A stretch of 64,000 nt of DNA, from positions 558,001-622,000 of the forward strand of contig CAWCPZ010000011.1 of the NCBI GenBank assembly GCA_963797635.1. The letters are read 5' to 3'. The translations under genes were made by a program, and so were the position numbers. The DNA comes from JAOUEA01 sp963797635. Lineage in GTDB: Bacteria; Actinomycetota; UBA4738; HRBIN12. Under the pieces are notes generated by a model. It saw nothing but the letters and a program-made list of their open reading frames with translations. It had not been told where the DNA came from and did no database searches. Shown in pieces: positions 11,044-19,143 of this stretch (position 1 is its first letter; each line of letters begins with the position of its first letter).

Positions 11044-11607
11044 TCATGGCTCTATCCGCTTGACGACCTCGGCTCCGCCATCGGTCACTCGAACCCGTAA
11101 GTACCCCGTCCCGTCGGCGACGGTCCCAGCTTCGAGCCGCGCATGGGTGCTTCCGGAGCGCCTGGCGGTCCACGTGAGTTCCCCGGTCGTGCAGAACTGC
11201 GTCTCCTGGTGATCGTCGGTCAGGCGGGCCGCGGAGACGAGGAGGGAACCCGATGCATGCCGGAAGCCGATCGCTCCATCCATCGCGAAGTACATGAAGT
11301 CAAAGTCCTCCTCGAACGCGAACTCTCCACCCTCGTCAAGCCTCATGCCCGCCCCCATGAAGAAGTCGGTCGTCCAGGCTTCGGTGGTGGCGTCCTCGCA
11401 CGTGAGCGTGAAGTCGATAGAGATCGCCCTGAGGAATCGACGCCCATCGTCCTTCTTCAAGACATCGATCGTGACGTGCCTCCACGTTGGAGCAGCAGAG
11501 GTCTTGCCGTCGAAATGGATGAGCCGGGCAGCGGAGGCTGGGACGGCCAGGGTCACGGCGAGCGCGAGCGCGACGGTAATTGAGACCGCGGTGCGGGTCA
11601 TTCGCAT
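11044..11607 (-). CDS. Secreted orphan protein, paralogue A
   Basis: 187 residues. The ATG at 11607 has GGAG five bases upstream. A clear Sec signal peptide (ITVALALAVTLAVPASA) precedes a mature protein of about 160 residues with no domain I recognise. It shares a chain of motifs with the next gene: VLKKDDGRRFL, LTCEDATT, IGFRHASG and CTTGELTWT. The conserved cysteines in LTCEDATT and QFCTTGEL may form a disulfide. Predicted to be mostly beta strand. The stop is 104 bp downstream of the tRNA on the opposite strand. The genes are 8 bp apart and probably co-transcribed. Confidence 0.75.
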   Translation of the reverse strand: MRMTRTAVSITVALALAVTLAVPASAARLIHFDGKTSAAPTWRHVTIDVLKKDDGRRFLRAISIDFTLTCEDATTEAWTTDFFMGAGMRLDEGGEFAFEEDFDFMYFAMDGAIGFRHASGSLLVSAARLTDDHQETQFCTTGELTWTARRSGSTHARLEAGTVADGTGYLRVRVTDGGAEVVKRIEP

Positions 11608-11615
11608 TGTCACTC

Positions 11616-12161
11616 CTAGTGTCCGTGTACGACGCGGAGCTTCAAGTAGCTCCCGCCCCCTGGGACACCCATAGACGACGGCTCGGCCTGAGTGTGAGGG
11701 ATTCGCTCGACCGTCCAGGTCAACTCTCCGGTCGTACATAGTTGGGTATCGGTCCCGTCGGCGGTGACCTCGGCGGTACTCAGAAGGTAGGTTCCGCTCC
11801 CGTGTCGGAAACCGATCGTCCCATCGACACGCACATACGTTGCTGAATCCTCGAACTCGTCGCTGTCGTCGATCACCCGGGAGAACGACCCGTCTTCGCC
11901 CAAGCGACCGATGCCGATGATGACGCTGGACTTGAACGTGGTGGCGTCTTCGCACGTGAGGACTGACCGGACAGCGATGAATTGGAGGAATCGGCGACCG
12001 CTGTCCTTCTTCAACACGTACGCGATCACGCGGTTGTAGGAGGGAGCCGAGGTTTCCCCTCGGTACTCGATGAGCTGTGCCGCGGAAGCAGGCAACGCCA
12101 AGACCAGCGAGAGGAGAATTGCGACAGATAGCGCCAGGACGGTCCGGGTCAAAGTTCGCAT
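11616..12161 (-). CDS. Secreted orphan protein, paralogue B
   Basis: 181 residues. The ATG at 12161 follows GAGGAGG. The signal peptide is SVAILLSLVLALPASA. The mature part aligns with paralogue A: VLKKDSGRRFL, LTCEDATT, IGFRHGSG, CTTGELTWT. Sequence between motifs has diverged strongly while motif spacing is kept, which indicates an old duplication under selection. No homologue comes to mind. The region around it is lower in G+C than the rest of the window. Confidence 0.75.
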   Translation of the reverse strand: MRTLTRTVLALSVAILLSLVLALPASAAQLIEYRGETSAPSYNRVIAYVLKKDSGRRFLQFIAVRSVLTCEDATTFKSSVIIGIGRLGEDGSFSRVIDDSDEFEDSATYVRVDGTIGFRHGSGTYLLSTAEVTADGTDTQLCTTGELTWTVERIPHTQAEPSSMGVPGGGSYLKLRVVHGH

Positions 12162-12334
12162 GATCCTCCTCGGTTGCGTGGGCAGGCACCGAGCATCTTG
12201 GGGCCGTCAGACTCGTGGGTCAACGAAGAGCCTGATTTGCGGCGAGCAGGCCGACCCTCGACAACGCGACGACGATTCACGAAACTGCTGAAGCATGGCG
12301 GTCTCGCCGGGTTCGGTCTCGATCGCGGGCACGG

Positions 12335-12454
12335 TCAGCGGCTCTTCTTGTACCCCGTGGTCTTGGTGGCCCTGCTTCGGGCGGCGACATCCACCTTGGA
12401 GGGGAACTGCTGTTTCGACTGGAAGAGCTGCTTCAGCCACCGGACGAACCTCAT
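12335..12454 (-). CDS. Basic small protein, 39 residues
   Basis: Reads MRFVRWLKQLFQSKQQFPSK and continues to a TTGYKKSR end. The ATG at 12454 has GGAGGT about 10 bases upstream. The product is strongly cationic, with an amphipathic N-terminal helix (Phe/Val/Trp/Leu alternating with Arg/Lys), so it may associate with membranes or nucleic acid. It lies in the same low-G+C pocket and orientation as the two secreted paralogues. The function is unknown, and expression rests on the ribosome-binding site and codon composition only. Confidence 0.45.
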   Translation of the reverse strand: MRFVRWLKQLFQSKQQFPSKVDVAARSRATKTTGYKKSR

Positions 12455-12601
12455 GATCTACCTACCTCCGCTCCGCAGAACTGATCACTCTTCAAGGTCA
12501 TGTTAGGTCGCAAGTCCATCTCCTGATCCCGTTTGACCCCGGTCTCCTCGCTTACTCCTGCGGCTGTAAGGACAGCCCGCCGTGCCCTCGTAGAAGGTCG
12601 C

Positions 12602-12636
12602 ATACGACGTTCGATCGCAGTTCGATCGATACGACG
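12602..12636. repeat. Mirrored block repeat A-B-CAG-B-A
   Basis: Two 8-mers each occur twice as direct repeats in mirrored order: ATACGACG (12602-12609), TTCGATCG (12610-12617), CAG, TTCGATCG (12621-12628), ATACGACG (12629-12636). TTCGATCG contains the self-complementary CGATCG, so dyad symmetry exists inside each half. It lies between the methyltransferase stop and the 39-residue gene, both on the minus strand. A regulator-binding site is one possibility. Confidence 0.5.
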
Positions 12637-12643
12637 AACCTGC

Positions 12644-13417
12644 TCAGCTACCCGGCGCGCGAGCATGGACGGCGGTGAAGGCGATCGTTTCGGTCCACCA
12701 TCCCGGATCGGCGCAATGGGCGAGGAAGGCGTCGATCAGTCGGTCATCCACCTGTCCTGACCCGACGAGCTGGTCCCGGAGCTCGGTGATCGTCTCCGTC
12801 CAGTAGTGCGCCCACGGCGAGTCCCCCTGATACACGGCCGTCTCGGCGGTCCCGGCGACCTGCTCGAGACCTGCCGCCGCGAGCCGCGGGGCCAGGGTTC
12901 GACCGATGTGGTAGTCGATCCCCTGGTCGCGCGACCACGCGAGCCACCCGTCCCAGAACGCTCGCACGTCGGGCGGCTCGGCGACGCTGACCGGGAGGAA
13001 GTCCGGCTCGATCAGCAGGATCCCTCCCCCCGGCGCCAAGCCGGCGACGAGGTTCCGGATGGCCGCATCGGCGTCGGTGACGTGATGCAGGACGGCCCGC
13101 GCAGTGACGAGATCGAAGGTGCCGGGATCGACCGGCGCGGCGACGATGTCGCCGACTCGCAACTCGAGTTGCGGCGCCTGCACGTCGACGAGCGAGAGGT
13201 CGAGATCCACCGCGACCACGTGACCGCCGGGTCCGACACGTTCGGCGAGCCACGCGGAGATCGAGCCGTTGCCGCAGCCCACCTCGAGCGCCCGCGTCCC
13301 CTCCCCGATCCCCAACGACTCGAGGTGTCGTCGGTGCATCGGGTCGAGCAGTCGCGACATGAGCGCCAGCCGCGCGGCTTCACCTTCGAGGTGGTGGTCC
13401 AGGACGTACTTGCCCAT
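12644..13417 (-). CDS. Class I SAM-dependent methyltransferase
   Basis: 257 residues, intact. The AdoMet-binding motif I is ALEVGCGNGSIS at about residues 43-54, followed by the acidic end of strand 2 (VVAVDLD) and the later motif FDLVTARAVLHHV. Such proteins transfer a methyl group from S-adenosylmethionine to a small molecule. The substrate is not predictable here. It lies 25 bp downstream of the MFS transporter stop on the same strand, so the two may be co-transcribed. That context could suit modification plus export of a metabolite, but this is inference. Confidence 0.85.
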   Translation of the reverse strand: MGKYVLDHHLEGEAARLALMSRLLDPMHRRHLESLGIGEGTRALEVGCGNGSISAWLAERVGPGGHVVAVDLDLSLVDVQAPQLELRVGDIVAAPVDPGTFDLVTARAVLHHVTDADAAIRNLVAGLAPGGGILLIEPDFLPVSVAEPPDVRAFWDGWLAWSRDQGIDYHIGRTLAPRLAAAGLEQVAGTAETAVYQGDSPWAHYWTETITELRDQLVGSGQVDDRLIDAFLAHCADPGWWTETIAFTAVHARAPGS

Positions 13418-13442
13418 GCACCCGATCCTACGGGGCCGAGAC

Positions 13443-14768
13443 CTAGCGGTCGACGATCGGCTGGGTCATCGGTTCGGATTCGGGGAGTCGCATCACATCG
13501 GGGCGGTCGGGAAACGGATGCATCGCGTCGATCGGTTCGGCCTCGGTCTCCACGACCTCATCGAGCTGGTCCTCGTCTCCGGGCATCGCCTTCACCGACG
13601 ATGGCATGGCGGCGTAGGCGAGGAGCCCGGCGATGCCCGCCACCGCGGTCCCGATACCGCCGATGATGAGCACGGTCTGGCCGTCCAGGCCGGCCACCAG
13701 CCCCCCGGCCGCGCCGATCGCGATCAGCTGGGTGCCGTTCATCAGCCCGCCGTAGGCCGCGAACACGCGACCGCGGTACCGGTCCTCGGTTCGGTGCACG
13801 ATGAGGCTGCGCATCGAGACCGTGATGACGCCGTTCGCGACGCCGCCCACCAGGAACATCACCAGGGCGACGGCGAGCACACCCGATGCGCCGGCGATGG
13901 CGACCGCGGCGCCCCCCACGACCGCCGCGATCGCCATGGCCGACAGCAGACGCCCCTTCCCCAGGCGCCGGGCGATCAGCGAAGCGCCGATCGCCATCCC
14001 CACGAGCCAGACGCTGGCCAACAGGCCGTATCCCCAGGCGCCGGCGTCGAGGGTATCCCTCGCGAAGAACACTTCGGCCACGTTGTCCATGGCCGCGAAG
14101 AGCACGATGGCCGCGATCAGCCCGAAGCCCACCAGCAGCATCCGATCCCGGGTCACCACGCTGAACCCCGCCCGTGCTTCGCCGTCGGCTTCACCCTCGG
14201 CGTCCGGCTGCCGGCGGACCGTGAGAGCCGCCGCCGCCAACGTGATCACCACGAACGTTCCCGCATCGACCAGCAGCGCCACCTTCGAGCTGGCGCCCGC
14301 CGAGATCGTGCCGGCCAGCACCGGTCCGCCGATCATGCCGACGTAGCGGGCGGTCTCCAGGTAGGCGTTGCCCTCGGTGGCGTGTTCCTCCCCCACGATG
14401 ACCGGCGCCAGGGTGTAGATCGCGGGCGTGGCGACCGCGGTGCAGGCCCCCAACAGGAACGCCAGCATCAAGATCCCCGGAAGTCCGGTGGTGAACGCGA
14501 GCCACCCGGCGATCCCGGCCTGGAGGGCCGAGGCGATCACCAAGGACCGACGCGTCTCGAAGTTGTCGACGATCACGCCGGCCGCCGGGGCGAAGATCAC
14601 CAGCGGCAGCAGACCCGCGAGCAACAAGGCTGCCACCGCCCAGCCGGAATCGGTGAGGTCGGCGACCTTGATCGCCAATGCGATCAGCGCCAGTTCGTCG
14701 CCCAGCGAGGAAAGTCCGGTCGACAGGACCAGCAACCGGAAATCACGGCCTCGAAGCGAACCCCCCAC
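13443..14768 (-). CDS. MFS transporter (exporter-like)
   Basis: 441 residues with about 12 hydrophobic segments and the MFS loop pattern (VIVDNFETRRSLVIAS between TM2 and TM3, and VHRTEDRYRGRVFAAY in the second half). Resembles the drug or lipid exporter branch (MFS_3/enterobactin-exporter type). The GTG at 14768 is preceded by GGGGAGGA at rather long spacing, and a slightly internal start cannot be excluded. The charged C-terminal tail of about 60 residues (DEDQLDEVVETEAEPID) is cytoplasmic. The substrate is unknown. Confidence 0.82.
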   Translation of the reverse strand: MGGSLRGRDFRLLVLSTGLSSLGDELALIALAIKVADLTDSGWAVAALLLAGLLPLVIFAPAAGVIVDNFETRRSLVIASALQAGIAGWLAFTTGLPGILMLAFLLGACTAVATPAIYTLAPVIVGEEHATEGNAYLETARYVGMIGGPVLAGTISAGASSKVALLVDAGTFVVITLAAAALTVRRQPDAEGEADGEARAGFSVVTRDRMLLVGFGLIAAIVLFAAMDNVAEVFFARDTLDAGAWGYGLLASVWLVGMAIGASLIARRLGKGRLLSAMAIAAVVGGAAVAIAGASGVLAVALVMFLVGGVANGVITVSMRSLIVHRTEDRYRGRVFAAYGGLMNGTQLIAIGAAGGLVAGLDGQTVLIIGGIGTAVAGIAGLLAYAAMPSSVKAMPGDEDQLDEVVETEAEPIDAMHPFPDRPDVMRLPESEPMTQPIVDR

Positions 14769-14867
14769 GGGGGCGGATGCTAGTCCTCCCCAAGGCCCCG
14801 CACATCGCCTTCATGACCCATTCGGCCAGCACCCGGTCGGGCTATGGCATCGGCGTGAGGAGTGGTA

Positions 14868-16298
14868 CTACTCGGTGACCACCGAACGGAGGCGCGTAGT
14901 GGTGCGCTCCTTCCCCAGCAGCGCCAGGGACTCCGGCAGCGGCGGCGACACGTTGGATCCCGTGACCGCCGCACGAACCGGCTGGAAGGCTTTGGTGCGG
15001 CTCAATCCTTCGGCTTCGGCGAGGGCATCGAGCGCGGCCTGGATCGGCTCGCCATCCCATGGTTCGACCGTCTCCAGCGCGTCGGCCACACGTGGGAGGT
15101 AGCCCTCGGGCGCCTTCGCGACCAATCCCCGGGCCTTCTCGTTCAAGGTGATGTCGTCGGTGAACAGGAAGGCGAGCAGCTCCGGGGCCTCGCGCAGGGT
15201 CTTCATCCGCTCCTTCACCAGCGGCATGGCGGCCTTGAGCATGGGCGGATCCGGCATGAGCCCTGCCTCGGTGAGGAAATGGAGGCATCGCGCCGCGAGG
15301 TCGTCGTCGTCGAGGCCCTGGATCAGGTGGTTGTTGAGCCAGGTGAGCTTCTCGGTGTCGAACGCGGCCGGGTTGGACGAGACGCGTTCCAGGTCGAACG
15401 CCTCGATGAGCTCGTCGCGGCTGAGGATCTCCCGGTCGTCGCCCGCCGACCAGCCCAGGAGCGAGAGGTAGTTGACCATGGCCTCGGGCAGGTAGCCGAG
15501 CTCGCGGAAGGATTCGACGCTGGTGGATCCGTGCCGCTTCGACAGCGGCTGGCGGTCGGGGCCGAGGACCTGCGGCACGTGGGCATAGCGAGGCGGCGTG
15601 CCGCCGAGGGCTTCGATCACCGCGGCGTTCCTGGGCGCGCTGGCGAGCAGGTCGTCCCCGCGCACGACGTGGGTGACGCCCATCAGCAGGTCGTCCACGG
15701 CCACGGCCAGGAGGAACACCGGCGATCCGTCGGAGCGCATCAGCACGAAGTCGCGGAGCTGGCCGGCCGCGAACCGGACCTCGCCCTTCACGATGTCGTC
15801 GACCACCCACTCGTGGTCGGGCATGCGGAACCGCACCACGGACTCGCGGCCCTCGGCCTCGTAGGCGGCGATCTGGGCCGCGTCGAGGTCACGGCAGTGG
15901 CCGTCGTAGCCCGGGGCTTCCTTCCGGGCGCGCGCGGCGGCCGACCGGGCCTCGAGTTCCTCCTTGGTGCAGTAGCAGCGGTAGGCGGCACCGCTCGCGA
16001 GGAGCTCGTCGGCCTTCTCCCGGTAGATGTCGAGCCGCTGGGACTGCCGGTAGGGGCCATGGTCGCCTCCCACCTCCGGGCCTTCGTCCCAGTCGAGGCC
16101 GAGCCAGCGGAGATCCTCCAGGACGCCGTGGACCGCTTCCTCGGTGACGCGGCTCGCGTCGGTGTCCTCGACCCGAAGGATGAAGGTGCCGCCCTGGTGA
16201 CGGGCGAACAACCACGAGAACAGCGCGCTGCGGACGTTGCCCACGTGGAGCGAGCCGCTGGGCGCGGGCGCGAACCGGCACCGCACCTCGCCGGTCAT
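14868..16298 (-). CDS. gltX: Glutamyl-tRNA synthetase
   Basis: Charges tRNA-Glu with glutamate. 476 residues, intact. Class I signatures are HVGN at about residues 18-21 (HIGH) and LSKRHGS at about residue 254 (KMSKS). The zinc-region CYCTKEEL and GHCR are present. The ATG at 16298 overlaps the stop of the FAH-family gene by 4 bp (ATGA). Because gatB is in the same window, this enzyme is probably non-discriminating and also forms Glu-tRNA(Gln) for the transamidation pathway. That is inference from family knowledge, provided no glnS exists elsewhere. Confidence 0.95.
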   Translation of the reverse strand: MTGEVRCRFAPAPSGSLHVGNVRSALFSWLFARHQGGTFILRVEDTDASRVTEEAVHGVLEDLRWLGLDWDEGPEVGGDHGPYRQSQRLDIYREKADELLASGAAYRCYCTKEELEARSAAARARKEAPGYDGHCRDLDAAQIAAYEAEGRESVVRFRMPDHEWVVDDIVKGEVRFAAGQLRDFVLMRSDGSPVFLLAVAVDDLLMGVTHVVRGDDLLASAPRNAAVIEALGGTPPRYAHVPQVLGPDRQPLSKRHGSTSVESFRELGYLPEAMVNYLSLLGWSAGDDREILSRDELIEAFDLERVSSNPAAFDTEKLTWLNNHLIQGLDDDDLAARCLHFLTEAGLMPDPPMLKAAMPLVKERMKTLREAPELLAFLFTDDITLNEKARGLVAKAPEGYLPRVADALETVEPWDGEPIQAALDALAEAEGLSRTKAFQPVRAAVTGSNVSPPLPESLALLGKERTTTRLRSVVTE

Positions 16299-17056
16299 GC
16301 CTTCACCGGGTTGATCAGCGGGCCGATGCCGTCGACCTCGACCTCGACGACATCGCCGTCGCCGAGCTTGCCGACGCCCTCGGGCGTGCCCGTGAGCAGG
16401 ACGTCGCCCGGAAGCAAGGTCATGAACGAGGTGACGTATTCGATCAGCGTCGCGACCCCGAACACCATGTCGGTGGTGGACGCGTGCTGGCGGACGTCGC
16501 CGTTGAGCCGCGTCTGGACGGTGGCGTCGTTGGGATCGAGCTCGGTTTCGATCCACGGACCGAGCGGGCACGACCCGTCGAAGCCCTTGGCGCGCGCCCA
16601 CTGGTCGTCGGTCTTCTGCAGGTCGCGCAGGGTCACGTCGTTCGCACACGTGTAGCCCAGGATCACGCGGTAGGCGTCCTCGGCGCGGATGTTCCGCGCC
16701 AGGCGGCCGATCACCACGGCCAGCTCCCCCTCGTAGTCGACCCGGTGGCTGACCGGCAGGAGCGGGATCGGGTCCAGCGGGCCGATCACCGCGGTGGACG
16801 GCTTCAGGAACAGCAACGGTTCCTCGGGCACGTCCATCCCGAACTCCGCGGCATGGGCGGCGTAGTTCTTGCCCACGCAGACGAGCTTGGAGGGCAGCAC
16901 GGGCGCGAGCAGGTGGACGTCCTCGAACGGCAGCTCCTCGCCGGTGGGCAGCGGGTCCTCGAAGAACGTGCCCTGCAACACGCGGACGACGTCCTCACCC
17001 GCTTCGGTGACACCGGTCGCGATGCGTTCGCCGTGACGGAACCTGAGCAGTCTCAT
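16295..17056 (-). CDS. Fumarylacetoacetate hydrolase-family protein
   Basis: 253 residues, complete. The FAH fold signature is clear: VCVGKNYAAHAAEFG, then FLKPSTAVIGP, YEGELAVVIGRLARN with the metal-binding Glu residues, and the end motif PGDVLLTGTPEGVG. Members hydrolyse, decarboxylate or isomerise 2-oxo acids and acylpyruvates from aromatic or amino-acid breakdown. The short form with VGKNYAAH is most like acylpyruvase/oxaloacetate decarboxylase-type members, so the exact reaction is open. Translationally coupled to gltX (ATGA overlap), an arrangement with no obvious functional meaning. Confidence 0.88.
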   Translation of the reverse strand: MRLLRFRHGERIATGVTEAGEDVVRVLQGTFFEDPLPTGEELPFEDVHLLAPVLPSKLVCVGKNYAAHAAEFGMDVPEEPLLFLKPSTAVIGPLDPIPLLPVSHRVDYEGELAVVIGRLARNIRAEDAYRVILGYTCANDVTLRDLQKTDDQWARAKGFDGSCPLGPWIETELDPNDATVQTRLNGDVRQHASTTDMVFGVATLIEYVTSFMTLLPGDVLLTGTPEGVGKLGDGDVVEVEVDGIGPLINPVKA

Positions 17057-17091
17057 GTCGCGCCCGAGGCTAGCAGCATGCTCATCGAGGA

Positions 17092-17890
17092 CTATCCGAC
17101 CGTGGATCCGCCGGCGAAGGTGGCTCCCACCTGACGCCAGTACCCGGCGATGGGTTCGATGGGTTCCAGCGACGCGAGTTCCTCATTGGGCGCGTCGTGG
17201 AGCGAGACCGTCACCTCGCCCGTCCAGACAGGGCCGAGGTCGACGTCGACCGAGCGCATCGTCACCAGTTCGTCGAGGCTGGCCGGCTGCGACGGGTCGA
17301 TGTTGGGCATCCACCGCGAATGGAGCATGGGCAGGGCGTTGACGAAACCGCCCGCTTCGGATCCCCCGGTCAGCGTCAGCGTGACGTCGGCGAGCCGCCG
17401 GTCGTTGGCGGCCAGCGTGGCGCCGAACACGCCGCCCGGCTCCAGCCGAGGGCCGGCGGCGCCCACCGTGACCGGACGCGTCATCCAGATCTGGCCCGAG
17501 CTTCTTCGGGTAGCCCTGATACCAGCCGCGGGCCAAGGCGAAGTCCTTGTCGACCCAGATGTAGACGCAGCGGGAGTAGGTCTCGCCCCCGTGGCTGCAT
17601 CGCACCACCACGAAGCATTCCTTGTACTGCGAGCGCACGGGATCGAGCAGTTCCTCGCGCGAGTCACTGCACGATTGCCAGTCGGCCCAGATGATCGCCA
17701 CCGCGCCGGGGTCCTCAGGGGCGAGGTCGACCCCATCTGGCAGGAGCGCGGCGACGTTCGCGGGATCGGTTCGATACTCGGCGGTCAGGACGTCCCCGGA
17801 GTAGTGCCATGGCGGCGGCGGCACGATGGACGCTCGCCCCTCGGGCGAGAACGGCAGCATGAACCCCGTCGGCTCCGTCACGCGGGTCAT
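17092..17890 (-). CDS. Acetoacetate decarboxylase-family protein (frame slip)
   Basis: About 265 residues after repair. The family's Schiff-base lysine region is visible as GYPKKLG near residue 128. A +1 slip at about 17497 (one extra G in ctcggg) separates GWYQGYPKKLG from QIWMTRPVTVGAAGP. The N-terminus (PPPPWHYSGDVLTAEYRTDP) is typical of bacterial ADC-like proteins, which decarboxylate or otherwise act on beta-keto acids. Many members are of unknown substrate. It is divergent from the HpcE-like gene with a 39-bp gap, so the two could share control and act on related aromatic-ring-fission products. Confidence 0.8.
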
Positions 17891-17929
17891 ACTACGCTTC
17901 GTTCCCGAACCATCTTCGAAGGGTTGGCG

Positions 17930-18775
17930 ATGGAGACCAGGCGCATCCTGCTCGACGGCGCACCGACGACGGTCGTGCGCGAGGACGACGAGTTGGTGGC
18001 CCCCGACGGACGCCGCATGCCCCTCGACGAGCCGGTGCACCTCCCTCCTGTGACGCCGACCAAGATCATCTGTGTCCACCTGAACTACGAGAGCCGGCGA
18101 GCCGAGTTCGGGGTCACCCTGGGGCCGGCCCCGACCTATTTCCACAAGCCGGTGTCCTCGCTCAATGCGCACGGCGGCGAGATCGTCCGGCCTCCTCGAT
18201 GCCGCTACCTCAACTACGAAGGCGAGATCGGCATCGTGATCGGCCGGCGCTGCCGCCACATCGCCCCCGACGAGGCCGAGGACTACATCCGCGGGTTCAC
18301 CATCGGGAACGACTACGGACTGCACGACTTCCGCGACACCGACGCCGGTTCGATGCTGCGCGTGAAGGGCTCGGACACGCTCTGTCCGCTCGGCCCGTCG
18401 CTGGTGGAAGGCTGGGACTTCCACGACAAGCGGATCCGCACGCTGGTCAACGGCGAGGTGGTGCAGGACGGGAACACCGACGAGATGATCTGGGACATGC
18501 ACTACCTGGTCGCCGACATCGCGAGGACGATCACCTTGGAGCCCGGCGACGTGTTGCTGTCGGGCACGCCGGCGAACTCGCGACCGGTCCAGCCGGGCGA
18601 CGTGGTCGAGGTCTCGGTGGACGGCCTCGGCACGCTGCGCAACACGATCGTCGAAGGCACCGTGCCGATCCGCGAGGATGTCGGCGCCCAGCCCAGCGAG
18701 AGCGAAGAGGTCATCTCCACGACCTTCGGCGGCGACTGGGAGTTCCGCGGGATCCGCGCTCCGAGGAGGGACTGA
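17930..18775 (+). CDS. HpcE/HpaG-like FAH-family enzyme of homoprotocatechuate catabolism
   Basis: 281 residues. Much closer than the gene at 16295 to the 5-carboxymethyl-2-oxohex-3-ene-1,7-dioate decarboxylase / 2-hydroxyhepta-2,4-diene-1,7-dioate isomerase group. It has CVHLNYESR, FHKPVSSLNAHGGEI, LNYEGEIGIVIGRRCR, NDYGLHDFRDTDAGSMLRVK, DTLCPLGPSLV and the end PGDVLLSGTPANSRPV. In that family these carry the metal-binding Glu/Asp residues. This step follows the aldehyde dehydrogenase of the meta-cleavage route, whose likely partners sit at 33.9-36.3 kb. First gene of an apparent operon with VOC and GH76-like genes (2-bp gap, then overlap). Confidence 0.82.
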   Translation: METRRILLDGAPTTVVREDDELVAPDGRRMPLDEPVHLPPVTPTKIICVHLNYESRRAEFGVTLGPAPTYFHKPVSSLNAHGGEIVRPPRCRYLNYEGEIGIVIGRRCRHIAPDEAEDYIRGFTIGNDYGLHDFRDTDAGSMLRVKGSDTLCPLGPSLVEGWDFHDKRIRTLVNGEVVQDGNTDEMIWDMHYLVADIARTITLEPGDVLLSGTPANSRPVQPGDVVEVSVDGLGTLRNTIVEGTVPIREDVGAQPSESEEVISTTFGGDWEFRGIRAPRRD

Positions 18776-18777
18776 CC

Positions 18778-19143
18778 ATGGCGACCGTTCGATACCTGGT
18801 GAACGAGGTGGAGGCCTCGATCCGCTTCTACGTCGACCTGCTGGGGTTCGAGGTGGCTGAGGACTACGCGCCCGCGATGGCCATCGTGCGGCGCGAGGAC
18901 CTCACCCTGTGGCTCGCAGGGCCGCTCGCCTCGGCGGCCCGGCCCATGCCCGACGGCGCGCAGCCGGTCCCGGGGAGTTGGAACCGGTTCGTCGTGACGA
19001 CCGACGATCTCGACGCCCTGATCGAACGGCTGGCGGCGTCGGGGGCACGGTTCCGCAACGAGGTCGTGACCGGCCCCGGAGGGCGACAGATCCTGGTCGA
19101 GGATCCATCGGGCAACGTGGTCGAGCTCTTCCAGCGGGCGTGA
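18778..19143 (+). CDS. VOC-superfamily (glyoxalase/bleomycin-resistance fold) protein
   Basis: 121 residues, intact. The beta-alpha-beta-beta-beta fold is recognisable from VEASIRFYVDLLGFEVAED at the start and ILVEDPSGNVVELFQ at the end, the latter carrying the usual Glu metal ligand. The first metal-ligand position at the N-terminus is Tyr/Leu rather than His, so a metal site may be incomplete. Starts 2 bp after the HpcE-like stop (TGACCATGG), and its own TGA overlaps the next GTG. The partner substrate is unknown. Confidence 0.85.
   Translation: MATVRYLVNEVEASIRFYVDLLGFEVAEDYAPAMAIVRREDLTLWLAGPLASAARPMPDGAQPVPGSWNRFVVTTDDLDALIERLAASGARFRNEVVTGPGGRQILVEDPSGNVVELFQRA

Noticed and set aside
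10865..12660. Integrated mobile element at tRNA-Glu.
   Set aside because: No integrase, transposase or duplicated tRNA 3' end was found on either side, only lower G+C and orphan genes. Kept as a weak finding, not a feature.
17092..17890. Slip inside the lysine motif of the acetoacetate-decarboxylase-like gene as evidence of a pseudogene.
   Set aside because: Removing one G of a GGG run restores the full family sequence with both halves conserved, in line with the other insertion errors.
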